A DNA stretch of 64,000 nt from positions 27,310-91,309 of the forward strand of contig DASZGY010000071.1 in NCBI GenBank assembly GCA_035938395.1, written 5' to 3'. Below the pieces are notes generated by a model, which was not told where the DNA came from, searched no databases, and saw only the letters and a list, made by a program, of their open reading frames with translations. Each line of letters begins with the position of its first letter. Position 1 is the first letter of the stretch. The position numbers and the translations under genes were made by a program. Below are positions 1 through 7,476 of the stretch, one piece after another. The DNA comes from JALZAA01 sp035938395. Its GTDB lineage: Bacteria; Actinomycetota; Acidimicrobiia; IMCC26256; JACDBD01.

Positions 1-935
1 ATGTTGCGGATCGGCCAGTAGCTCAGGACGGCAACCAGCACCGTGAGCGCGATCACGAGCCCCTCGTACCAGTGCGGCGTCGCGACGAGGTGAGGACGGT
101 CGAACGGCAGCACGTGCCCGAGAGCCGCGTCGCTGAACGCGAAGATCGCCAGCACGATCGTGAGGAAGTTCAGCCACGAGAAGTTGCCCGACAGGATCAG
201 CCACGACTGCGTCAAGACGATGATCCCGCCCGCGACGCCGGCGACCGGCTGCGGCGTGAACAGGAAGAACGGCACGACGAGCTGCGCGAAGTGGTTCGCG
301 AGAACCTCGACCTTGTGCGCGCGCCCGGGGAGGTGGTGGAAGAACCAGCTCAACGGGTTCGGCATGGGTTGGGTCTCGTGGTGGTAGTGGAGGCACGTCA
401 GGTCCCGCCAGCACCGGTCGCCGCGGAGCTTGATCAGCCCGGCGCCGAACTCGAGCCGGAACAGCAGCCATCGCATCAGGAACACGAGCAGGATCGGCGG
501 GGCAGTGCGCGCGTCGCCGAGCAGGATCGCGAGCGCGCCGACCTCGCACAGCAGCGACTCCCAGCCGAACGAATAGAAGGTCTGGCCGACGTTGACGATC
601 GACACGTACAGCGCCCACAGCGCCAGCCACACGAGCATCGACGCCCAGATGGGGCCGGACTGCGGCAGTCCGACGATGACGGAGGCCGCCAGCACGACGC
701 CCGCCCACGCGACGACGGAGAAGAGCCGATCCGAATAGCGGAGCTGGAACAGGCTCGGCGCCTCCCGGAACCGCACCATGCGCACGAAGCGCGGCACCGG
801 GAGGAGGCCGCGCTCGCCCAGCAGCGGGCGGAACTGGTTGACGGCGACGAGGAACGCGACGAGGTAGACGACGCCGAGCGCGCGCTCGAACACGAAGCGG
901 CTCAACCAGTACTCGGGCGCCTCGAACCAGTCCAT
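1..935 (-). CDS. Lipase maturation factor family membrane protein (3' end outside window)
   Basis: The reverse strand is open from an ATG at 935 to the window edge (311 codons seen). The product starts MDWFEAPEYWLSRFVFERAL and continues with several hydrophobic segments, then WRDLTCLHYHHETQPMPNP and LSWFFHHLP. This order of motifs is typical of the LMF1/LMF2 family, polytopic proteins that in animals help fold lipases. Bacterial homologues are common in Actinobacteria but their role is not established. The C-terminal part is missing because the window ends. It is divergent from the secreted repeat protein at 1076, with 140 bases between starts. Family assignment is fairly sure; function is not. 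Confidence 0.75.
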   Translation of the reverse strand, partial: MDWFEAPEYWLSRFVFERALGVVYLVAFLVAVNQFRPLLGERGLLPVPRFVRMVRFREAPSLFQLRYSDRLFSVVAWAGVVLAASVIVGLPQSGPIWASMLVWLALWALYVSIVNVGQTFYSFGWESLLCEVGALAILLGDARTAPPILLVFLMRWLLFRLEFGAGLIKLRGDRCWRDLTCLHYHHETQPMPNPLSWFFHHLPGRAHKVEVLANHFAQLVVPFFLFTPQPVAGVAGGIIVLTQSWLILSGNFSWLNFLTIVLAIFAFSDAALGHVLPFDRPHLVATPHWYEGLVIALTVLVAVLSYWPIRN

Positions 936-1009
936 GCGGGGATCCGGCGTGGTGCTGCCCTCGTGCCCTCCGGGGCGCAGCGTAGGTCTTGGGCGAACTC
1001 ATAGCTCGC

Positions 1010-1027
1010 GTTCAGGTGCCGTTCAGG
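1010..1027 (+). promoter_or_regulatory. Direct repeat GTTCAGG, 11-bp period (putative response-regulator site)
   Basis: GTTCAGG occurs at 1010-1016 and again at 1021-1027, one helical turn apart, between the divergent genes at 935 and 1076. OmpR/PhoB-family regulators bind head-to-tail repeats with this period, and such a regulator is encoded at 1910. A similar pair (TTCAC/TTCAG) precedes that gene. Binding is inferred, not shown. Confidence 0.4.
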
Positions 1028-1075
1028 CCCGCCCCCGAGACTGCGCCGACCAACCCCCCGACTGAAGGGATTCTC

Positions 1076-1834
1076 ATGCGCTCCAAGCTCAGGGCCTCTC
1101 GAGTGGTTGCCGCCACCGCCGTAGTGGCGGCCCTCGCCGGCGGCGGCGTCGTCGGTCAAAGCATCGCCGTCACCGCTGTGGCGGGCGCCCAGACCGGCAA
1201 CAACCAGCCTCCCGGTGGGCACGGACCGAAGCTCGATGCCGCCGCCCAGGCGCTGAACCTGAGCGTCGACGACCTGCGATCGAAGCTGGACAACAACACG
1301 ACCCTCGCCCAGGTCGCCCAGGCCCAGGGTGTCGAGGTGCAGAAGGTGATCGACGCCATGGTCGCCGACGCGACCGCGCACATCGACCAGGCCGTCCAGG
1401 ACGGCAAGCTCACCGCCGACCAGGCGAACCAGCGCAAGTCGAACCTCCAGGATCACGTCACCAAGCTCGTCAACGAGGGCAAGCCCAAGGGCGAGCACGG
1501 TCCGAAGCTCGACGCGGCGGCCAAGGCGCTGAACCTGAGCGCGGACGACCTCCGTTCGAAGCTCAAGGACGGCAAGACTCTCGCCCAGGTCGCCAAGGAC
1601 CAGGGTGTCGACGTGCAGAAGGTGATCGACGCCATGGTCGCCGACGCGACCGCGCACATCGACCAGCAGGTCAAGGACGGCAAGCTCACCGCCGACCAGG
1701 CGACCCAGCGCAAGTCGGGTCTGAAGGACCGCATCACCAAGCTGGTCAACGACGGCCCGCCGAAGGATCGCGGCGCAGGCGCACCGCCGGACGGCGGCGG
1801 CCCGGGTGGTCCGCCCGACAGCTCCAGCACGTAA
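1076..1834 (+). CDS. Secreted protein with two tandem 92-residue repeats
   Basis: The 252-residue product starts at ATG 1076, behind a GAAGGGA ribosome site. It has a signal peptide (RASRVVAATAVVAALAGGG, cleavage probably near AGAQ). Two nearly identical modules follow, each GPKLDAAA..LNLS.DDLRSKL, then TLAQVA..QGV.VQKVIDAM, then DGKLTADQA. A Pro/Gly-rich tail ends the protein. The modules are predicted helical; this kind of repeat is widespread in secreted actinobacterial proteins of unknown function. It lies 75 bases upstream of an MprAB-like two-component system on the same strand and may be its target or an accessory sensor. No catalytic residues are recognisable. Confidence 0.8.
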   Translation: MRSKLRASRVVAATAVVAALAGGGVVGQSIAVTAVAGAQTGNNQPPGGHGPKLDAAAQALNLSVDDLRSKLDNNTTLAQVAQAQGVEVQKVIDAMVADATAHIDQAVQDGKLTADQANQRKSNLQDHVTKLVNEGKPKGEHGPKLDAAAKALNLSADDLRSKLKDGKTLAQVAKDQGVDVQKVIDAMVADATAHIDQQVKDGKLTADQATQRKSGLKDRITKLVNDGPPKDRGAGAPPDGGGPGGPPDSSST

Positions 1835-1849
1835 GGACCCATGACCAAG

Positions 1850-1864
1850 TCGGCCCGGGGCCGA
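1850..1864 (+). terminator. Short GC hairpin between secreted protein and response regulator
   Basis: TCGGCC (1850-1855) pairs with GGCCGA (1859-1864) around a 3-base loop, followed by GCGGGGTTTC. It lies 16 bases after the stop of the secreted protein and could be a weak terminator or attenuator before the regulator gene. There is no long T run. Confidence 0.3.
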
Positions 1865-1871
1865 GCGGGGT

Positions 1872-1888
1872 TTCACAAGCCCTTCAGG
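1872..1888 (+). promoter_or_regulatory. TTCAC/TTCAGG pair upstream of the response regulator
   Basis: TTCAC at 1872-1876 and TTCAGG at 1883-1888 share the 11-bp period of the repeat at 1010-1027 and sit 22 bases before the regulator start. This fits an autoregulatory site, but the first half is only a partial match. Confidence 0.3.
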
Positions 1889-1909
1889 TTCCCGGGCCAG
1901 ACTTGGCCG

Positions 1910-2581
1910 ATGCGCGTGCTCGTCGTCGACGACGACCCGGCGGTGCTCGACTCGCTCGAACGGGCGTTGCGCATCGAGGGATACGTCGTCGACGCCGTCG
2001 GGGCCGGGTTCCCGGCGCTCGAGCGGCAACACGACGATCCCGCCGACGCCGTCGTCCTCGACCTCCGGCTGCCCGATCTCGACGGCCTCGAGGTGTGCCG
2101 GCGTATGCGCGCCGCCGGTGACGGCACCGCCGTGCTCATGCTGACGGCACGGGACGCCGTCGGCGAGCGCGTCGCCGGGCTCGACGCCGGCGCCGACGAC
2201 TACCTGGTCAAGCCGTTCGCGCTCGACGAACTGCTGGCGCGACTGCGGGCGTTGCTGCGACGGACCGAGGCCGACGCCAGCGGCGTCCTCGAGTACGCGC
2301 ACCTTCGCCTCGACCCGAGCACGCGCGAGGTCACGTCCGGCGGGCGCGCGCTCGAGCTCACGCGCACCGAGTTCGCGCTGCTGGAGCTCCTCGCCCGCAA
2401 TCCACGCGTCGTCCTGCCTCGGAGGGTGATCTTCGAGCGGGTCTGGGGTTACGACTTCGGGCCCGACTCGAACTCCCTCGAAGTCTTCGTCGGGTATCTC
2501 CGTCGCAAGACCGAGGCGGGCGGCGAGCCGAGGCTCATCCAGACCGTGCGCGGCGTCGGGTACGTCCTGCGCGAGCAATGA
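1910..2581 (+). CDS. OmpR-family response regulator, MprA-like
   Basis: The 223-residue product has an N-terminal receiver domain with the acidic pair after MRVLVVDDD, phospho-acceptor Asp51 in VVLDLRLPD, Thr79 and Lys101 (YLVKPF). A C-terminal winged helix follows (LTRTEFALLELL, VFVGYLRRKTEA, TVRGVGYVLRE). The sequence is very like mycobacterial MprA. An in-frame ATG at 1841 exists, but 1910 places the start directly before MRVLVVDDD as in the family. It overlaps the kinase gene by 4 bp (ATGA), so the two are translationally coupled. It likely acts on the promoters near 1010 and 1872, where 11-bp repeats lie. Confidence 0.93.
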   Translation: MRVLVVDDDPAVLDSLERALRIEGYVVDAVGAGFPALERQHDDPADAVVLDLRLPDLDGLEVCRRMRAAGDGTAVLMLTARDAVGERVAGLDAGADDYLVKPFALDELLARLRALLRRTEADASGVLEYAHLRLDPSTREVTSGGRALELTRTEFALLELLARNPRVVLPRRVIFERVWGYDFGPDSNSLEVFVGYLRRKTEAGGEPRLIQTVRGVGYVLREQ

Positions 2582-3930
2582 GCCTGCGCACCCGGCTGGT
2601 CCTGGCGGCGGCGCTGGCGGTCGCGGTCGCGGTGACCGCCGCCGCGTTCTTCGTGTATGCCCGGACGCGGGGAGAGCTGCACAGCGAAGTCGACGGAACA
2701 CTGCGCGACCGGGCCAACGCTCTCGTGCGCGAGCGGAACCGCCCCGGCGCCGCCGCGCCGAACCAGGTCGGGCCGAACGGCAACGACCTCGTCGTTCGTC
2801 CCCCTCCGCTCGGAGGCGCGGGCGGCCTCGTGCAGGTCGTCGACGGCGGGGGGCAGGTCCGGACCGGTCCGGAGACGACCCCTATTCCGCTGATCGACGG
2901 GACAACCGAGGTTGCGACGGGAGCGAGGGACCCGTTCTTCGCCGACGTCGACGTGGACGGGACGCCCCTCCGCGTCTACACGACGCGATTCAGCCGGAAC
3001 ATGGCGCTCCAGGTCGCTCGCCCGCTCACGGAGACCAACGCCGTCGTCAGCGACATGAGATTGGCGCTGCTCGTGACGGCGCTGGTCGGCGTGCTCGTGG
3101 CCGCCGTGCTCGGCTTCGTCGTGGCGCGGGCCGCGCTCCGCCCGGTCCGGCGGCTGACCTCGGCGGTGGAGGACGTCGCCGAGACTCGTGACCTGTCACG
3201 CCGGATCGAGACGACCGGGAACGACGAGGTCGGCCGGCTGGCGGGGAGCTTCAACGCGATGCTCGAAGCGCTCGACGAGTCGCAGCGGGCGCAACGGCGC
3301 CTCGCGGCCGACGCCGGGCACGAGCTGCGTACGCCGCTCACGAGCCTGCGCACGAACATCGAGGTCCTCGTGCGCAACGACAGCCTCGATACCGCCGACC
3401 GGGAACGGCTCGTGCGGGACGTCAACGCGCAGATCGTCGAGGTGTCGGCGATGATCGGCGGGATGATGGAGATCGCCCGCGGCGACGAGCCGATCGACGA
3501 CGAGATCGGTGACGTGCAACTCGACCGCATCGTGGCCGGCGCGGTCGAGGAGGCGTCGTTCCACCAGCCCGACGTGCGCTTCGTCACCGATCTCACGCCG
3601 AGCATCGTGCGTGGCGCCGGCAACCGGATCGAGCGCGCCGTCAGCAATCTCCTCGACAACGCCGGCAAGTGGAGCCCGGCCGGCGGTCGGGTCGACGTGG
3701 CGGTGCGCGAAGGCGAGATTGTCGTGCGCGACCACGGCCCGGGCATCGCCCCCGAGGACGTCCCGTTGGTGTTCGACCGCTTCTGGCGCGCCGAAAGCGC
3801 CCGGGGCACGCCGGGATCCGGCCTCGGGCTCGCGATCGTCCGTCAGGTCGCCGACCAGCACGGCGCCGCCATCGCCGTCGAGACCCCAGCCGACGGCGGC
3901 ACACGCATCCGGTTGCGCTTCCCCGCCTGA
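2578..3930 (+). CDS. Sensor histidine kinase, MprB-like
   Basis: The 450-residue product has TM1 at about residues 7-27, an extracytoplasmic sensor region to about 160, and TM2 at about 161-184. HAMP follows, then HisKA with His248 in ADAGHELRTPL, then HATPase_c with N box (SNLLDNAGKW, near 355-364), G1 DHGPGIAP and G2 GSGLGLAI. It phosphorylates the regulator encoded just upstream (4-bp overlap). The sensor region is small and Pro/Gly-rich and gives no ligand clue; mycobacterial MprB senses envelope stress. The neighbouring secreted protein could be part of signal perception (inference). Confidence 0.93.
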   Translation: MSLRTRLVLAAALAVAVAVTAAAFFVYARTRGELHSEVDGTLRDRANALVRERNRPGAAAPNQVGPNGNDLVVRPPPLGGAGGLVQVVDGGGQVRTGPETTPIPLIDGTTEVATGARDPFFADVDVDGTPLRVYTTRFSRNMALQVARPLTETNAVVSDMRLALLVTALVGVLVAAVLGFVVARAALRPVRRLTSAVEDVAETRDLSRRIETTGNDEVGRLAGSFNAMLEALDESQRAQRRLAADAGHELRTPLTSLRTNIEVLVRNDSLDTADRERLVRDVNAQIVEVSAMIGGMMEIARGDEPIDDEIGDVQLDRIVAGAVEEASFHQPDVRFVTDLTPSIVRGAGNRIERAVSNLLDNAGKWSPAGGRVDVAVREGEIVVRDHGPGIAPEDVPLVFDRFWRAESARGTPGSGLGLAIVRQVADQHGAAIAVETPADGGTRIRLRFPA

Positions 3931-3939
3931 CCGTCCCCG

Positions 3940-3986
3940 TTCTCGGCAGCGAAAGGAACGCTCTGCGACGGTTTTGCTGCCGAGAA
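3940..3986. terminator. Bidirectional hairpin terminator
   Basis: TTCTCGGCAGC (3940-3950) is a perfect 11-bp inverted repeat of GCTGCCGAGAA (3976-3986). It lies between the convergent kinase and sulfatase genes, and TTTT at 3972-3975 flanks the inner side of the right arm. Confidence 0.5.
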
Positions 3987-4000
3987 GCAGGAGGCACCCG

Positions 4001-6277
4001 CTACTGCGCGCGCAGGGCCAGGTCGGCTTCGGCTTCGGCGTCGACGAAGGGCTGGCCGTCGACGTCGACGATCACGCGGTGGAGCCGGCCCGTGAAGCGG
4101 AACGGGGCGCGGTAGTCGTCGACGACCGGCATGGCCCAGTCGTAGCCGCAGGACAGGCCGGCGTCGGTGATCGAGAAGCGCGCCGGCGTGAACCGCGGGA
4201 TGTCGCCCGCGCCGACCTCCTCGCCGTCGACCAGCAGGCTGCCGCGACCCTGGTGCTCGCCGGTCTTGTCGAACCGGAACGCCACCGTGTGCGGCCCCGG
4301 CGTGAGCTCGGTCGACGACGTGATTCGGTGTTCCTCGAGGCCGACGAAGTTGTGCACGTAGTGCAGCCGGCCGCCCAGCACGAAGAAGACGTACCCGCCG
4401 AGCGCCGACCCCTGCGCGAGCAGGATCCCTTCGGAGCCGCCGGCGGGCACCTCGAGCTCGGCCGTGATGCGGTGCGAGCGGTTGCGCACGTTGACGGCCG
4501 CCTCCTCGGTGACCGGTCCCGCGAAGGGGTAGTACACGTAGCGGCGGCGCCCGTCGATGCCCGGCCGGTCGTCGCCGAAGATGCGGTCGAACGGCGAGTT
4601 GTCGAGCGGCAACACGAGGTTCCTCTCCGCTTCGCTCCACCACCGCGCGACGAGCTCGCGTAGCTTCTCCGGATGCTCGGCGGCGACGTCGTGGCACTCC
4701 GACGCGTCCTCGGCGACGTGGTACAGCTCCCACGCGTCGTCGTCGGCGTACGGCACCGACTGGTCGAAGATCGGGTGGTAGACGACTGCCTTCCAGCCGT
4801 CGTGATACAGGGCCCGGCAGCCGAACATCTCGTAATACTGCGTGTCCCGCCCGCTCGGCGCACCCGCGTCGTCGAACGTGCGCGTGAACGGCACCCCGTC
4901 GATCGGCGTCTGCGCGACACCGTCGATCTCGTCGGGGGCCGGAACGCCGAGCACGTCGAGGACGGTCGGCGCCAGGTCGATGGCGTGCACGTACTGCCGG
5001 CGCACTTCGCCCCGCGCCCCGATGCGGGCAGGCCACGACACGATCAGCGGATCGGCGACGCCGCCCTCGTGCACCTCGCGCTTCCAACGCCGGAACGGGG
5101 TGTTGCCCGCCACCGTCCAACCCCACGGGTAGTTGTTGTGCACCCGTGGTCCGCCGAGCTCGTCGATGCGGGCGACCGATTCCGCGACCGGGCTGCCGGC
5201 CAGGTTCCACGGACGAGCGTCGTTGACGGAGCCGTGCACCCCGCCCTCCGACGACGCGCCGTTGTCCGAGAGCGCGAACACGAGTGTGTCGTCGAGCCGT
5301 CCGATCTCGGCGAGAAAGTCGAGCACGCGTCCGACGTGATGGTCGGCGTGGCTCAGGAAGGCGGCGAAGCACTCCATGAAACGCGCCGCCACGCGTTGCT
5401 CGTCGGGCGGGAGGGAGTCCCACGCCGGCACCCACTCCGGGCGTGGCGACAGCTCGGTGCCCTCCGGGAGCAGGCCGAGCTCCTGCTGGCGGGCGAAGGT
5501 CGCCTCCCTCCACGCGTCCCAGCCGGCGTCGAAGTGGCCCCGATAGCGCTCGATCCACTCCGGCGGCGCGTGATGGGGGGAATGGCACGCGCCCGTGCAG
5601 AGATAGAGGAAGAACGGCTTGTCGGGGTCGACGGCGTCGAGATCGGCGACGAACTCCATCGCCCGGTCGGCGATGTCCTCGCTGAGGTGATAGCCGTCCT
5701 CCCACGACCGCGGCGGCGCCACCCGGTGGCTGTCGTGCACGAGCGACGGCGCGAATTGATGTGTCTCGCCCCCGAAGAAGCCGTAGAAGCGGTCGAAGCC
5801 CCGCTGCAGCGGCCACCGGGCCCGGGAGGCACCGAGATGCCGCTCGTCGTCCGGCGTGAGATGCCATTTCCCGACCGCGTACGCGCCGTACCCGAGCGGT
5901 CCGAGCATCTCGGAGAGGAAGCCGTGCTCCTTGCCGATTCGGGCGTGGTAGCCGGGGAAGCCGGTGGCGAGGTCGGTGATCCGTCCCATGCCGACCTTGT
6001 GATGGTTGCGCCCGGTGAGGACGCAGGCTCTCGTCGGGGAGCACAGCGCGGTGGTGTGGAAGTTCGTATAGCGCACGCCGTTCGCCGCCAGCCGGTCGAA
6101 CGTCGGCGTTGCGATGTCGGAGCCGAAGCAGCCGAGCTGCGCGAACCCGACGTCGTCGAGGAGCACCACCAGCACGTTCGGCGCCCCCGCCGGCGCTCGT
6201 ACCGGGTCCGGCCACCACGGTGTCGACTCGTTGCGATACCTGCCGATGACACCGCCGAACTCCGCCCATTCGCTCAT
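4001..6277 (-). CDS. Arylsulfatase (type I, formylglycine-dependent)
   Basis: The 758-residue product hydrolyses sulfate esters (substrate unknown). It has the metal-binding start NVLVVLLDDVGFAQLG (Asp41/Asp42), then the maturation motif CSPTR at Cys79-Arg83, whose cysteine is converted to formylglycine, and GYGAYAVGKWHL. FALSDNG and related metal-site motifs follow. Residues beyond about 520 form an extra C-terminal beta-rich domain also seen in long mycobacterial-type arylsulfatases. No signal peptide is evident, so it is probably cytoplasmic. The ATG at 6277 has GGGGGTGAG upstream. The gene stands alone; no formylglycine-generating enzyme is seen in the window. Confidence 0.93.
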   Translation of the reverse strand: MSEWAEFGGVIGRYRNESTPWWPDPVRAPAGAPNVLVVLLDDVGFAQLGCFGSDIATPTFDRLAANGVRYTNFHTTALCSPTRACVLTGRNHHKVGMGRITDLATGFPGYHARIGKEHGFLSEMLGPLGYGAYAVGKWHLTPDDERHLGASRARWPLQRGFDRFYGFFGGETHQFAPSLVHDSHRVAPPRSWEDGYHLSEDIADRAMEFVADLDAVDPDKPFFLYLCTGACHSPHHAPPEWIERYRGHFDAGWDAWREATFARQQELGLLPEGTELSPRPEWVPAWDSLPPDEQRVAARFMECFAAFLSHADHHVGRVLDFLAEIGRLDDTLVFALSDNGASSEGGVHGSVNDARPWNLAGSPVAESVARIDELGGPRVHNNYPWGWTVAGNTPFRRWKREVHEGGVADPLIVSWPARIGARGEVRRQYVHAIDLAPTVLDVLGVPAPDEIDGVAQTPIDGVPFTRTFDDAGAPSGRDTQYYEMFGCRALYHDGWKAVVYHPIFDQSVPYADDDAWELYHVAEDASECHDVAAEHPEKLRELVARWWSEAERNLVLPLDNSPFDRIFGDDRPGIDGRRRYVYYPFAGPVTEEAAVNVRNRSHRITAELEVPAGGSEGILLAQGSALGGYVFFVLGGRLHYVHNFVGLEEHRITSSTELTPGPHTVAFRFDKTGEHQGRGSLLVDGEEVGAGDIPRFTPARFSITDAGLSCGYDWAMPVVDDYRAPFRFTGRLHRVIVDVDGQPFVDAEAEADLALRAQ

Positions 6278-6331
6278 GGCTCACCCCCGTGATCCACGGG
6301 CAGGCTAGGCCCGCGGCGACGAGATCGGTCA

Positions 6332-6337
6332 TACGCT
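6332..6337 (+). promoter_or_regulatory. -10 box TACGCT, leaderless promoter
   Basis: TACGCT ends 6 bases before the GTG at 6344 and no Shine-Dalgarno is present, so the transcript probably begins at the start codon. No clear -35 is visible. Confidence 0.4.
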
Positions 6338-6343
6338 GGGGGT

Positions 6344-6655
6344 GTGGATGACTCTCATCGGGACGACGCTGAAGACGTCGAAGGTGTCGACGACGAAGTC
6401 GAAGGCACCGACGCGGACGGCCGACCGGTCGACCGCTTTCGACGTTCGGCCACGGGAGCTGTCGTCGCCGCCGGGCTCCTCGGTCTACGCGACGCGCTCG
6501 AGGGTCGCCCCGAGAAAGAAGAAGTCACGATCGTCAACGAGGCGCCGGGCGCGCCGCCCCGCGACCTCGAAGTGGTGATCGACTTCGACCATCCCGAGCG
6601 GTCGGTCGCGGTCGTCCGCCATCCGGACGACGAAGAAGGCGAGCCCGAGCGCTAG
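6344..6655 (+). CDS. Small acidic protein of unknown function
   Basis: The 103-residue product starts at GTG 6344. An acidic N-terminus (DDAEDVEGVDDEVEG) is followed by a short hydrophobic stretch (TGAVVAAGLLGL) and a conserved-looking C-terminal part (EEVTIVNEAPG, VVIDFDHPERSVAVVR). I do not recognise a family. Its stop overlaps the stop of the convergent TetR gene by 4 bp. The high acidity and third-position GC pattern support coding. Confidence 0.6.
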   Translation: MDDSHRDDAEDVEGVDDEVEGTDADGRPVDRFRRSATGAVVAAGLLGLRDALEGRPEKEEVTIVNEAPGAPPRDLEVVIDFDHPERSVAVVRHPDDEEGEPER

Positions 6656-7296
6656 GCGTCGAGGCGCGCCGTCAGCAGGTCCAGGAAGGCGCGTCGCTCG
6701 GCCTTGAACGTGGGGTCGGTCGGGAGCTTGCCCGTGACGAGCCGGGTGATCTGCGGGAACGCGAACGGGAACATCACCAGCGCCAGCTCCGACAGGACGA
6801 GTTGCTCGGCGTCGAGGTCGTCGGGAAGGTCGCCGCGGCGCTGCGCCTCGCGCACGTCGTCGCACCATGCCGTGAGCGAGTCCTGACGCAGGAGCTCCTG
6901 CTCGACCTGGCGACGGCGACCGCGCTCGAGCCCCTCCCACATCAGGAGCCGCACGTAGTCCATCGAGCCCTCGAGGCGATCCTGGAGATCGACGATCCGC
7001 CCGGGCCCGGTGCGGTCCCGCTCACGCGCCGTCGGCGCCCGCTCGGCCAGCCGTTGGGCCAGGACGGCGCGGAAGAGGTCGTCCTTCGACCCGAAGTAGT
7101 AATAGAGCATCCGCTTGTTCGTGCCGGCCCGCTCCGCGATGGCGTCGACGCGGGCGCCGTCGATCCCCTTGGCCGAGAACTCCTGGAGCGCGGCGGCCAG
7201 GATCCGCTTGCGCGTCCCCTCCGGGTCCCGGAGGCGGGACCGCTCGGGCTCCTCGTCGCCTGCGTCCGGCTTCCTGCGTGCTGCGGTCTCGGGCAT
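6652..7296 (-). CDS. TetR-family transcriptional regulator
   Basis: The 214-residue product has the TetR helix-turn-helix at about residues 23-70 (RILAAALQEFSAKGIDGARVDAIA, then AGTNKRMLYYYFGSKDDLF) and a TetR_C-type ligand domain behind it. I chose ATG 7296 because upstream in-frame codons run through the operator region. It is divergent from a DHA2 MFS exporter, and a perfect palindrome lies between them at 7338-7351. The likely role is repression of both genes, relieved by an exported compound; the ligand is unknown. Confidence 0.88.
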   Translation of the reverse strand: MPETAARRKPDAGDEEPERSRLRDPEGTRKRILAAALQEFSAKGIDGARVDAIAERAGTNKRMLYYYFGSKDDLFRAVLAQRLAERAPTARERDRTGPGRIVDLQDRLEGSMDYVRLLMWEGLERGRRRQVEQELLRQDSLTAWCDDVREAQRRGDLPDDLDAEQLVLSELALVMFPFAFPQITRLVTGKLPTDPTFKAERRAFLDLLTARLDA

Positions 7297-7337
7297 GTCC
7301 GGCTTTGCCTCGGCTCGGCTGGGCGGGTAAGGTGTAC

Positions 7338-7351
7338 TAACTAGATAGTTA
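7338..7351. promoter_or_regulatory. TetR operator palindrome
   Basis: TAACTA-GA-TAGTTA is a perfect 6+2+6 dyad, and GTGT/ACAC extend it imperfectly to 7332-7355. It is strikingly AT-rich in GC-rich DNA and lies between the divergent TetR and MFS genes, which is the standard position for such an operator. Confidence 0.8.
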
Positions 7352-7476
7352 ACACTACCACCTCCCTCCCCGGAACGCAGCTGACCACCGTCGCCGAACG
7401 GCCTCCTCAGACACCCGAGCCCGGGCGCCCGGACGCGCCCGATGCCGGCCACGACCGCCGGTGGTGGGTCCTCGGC

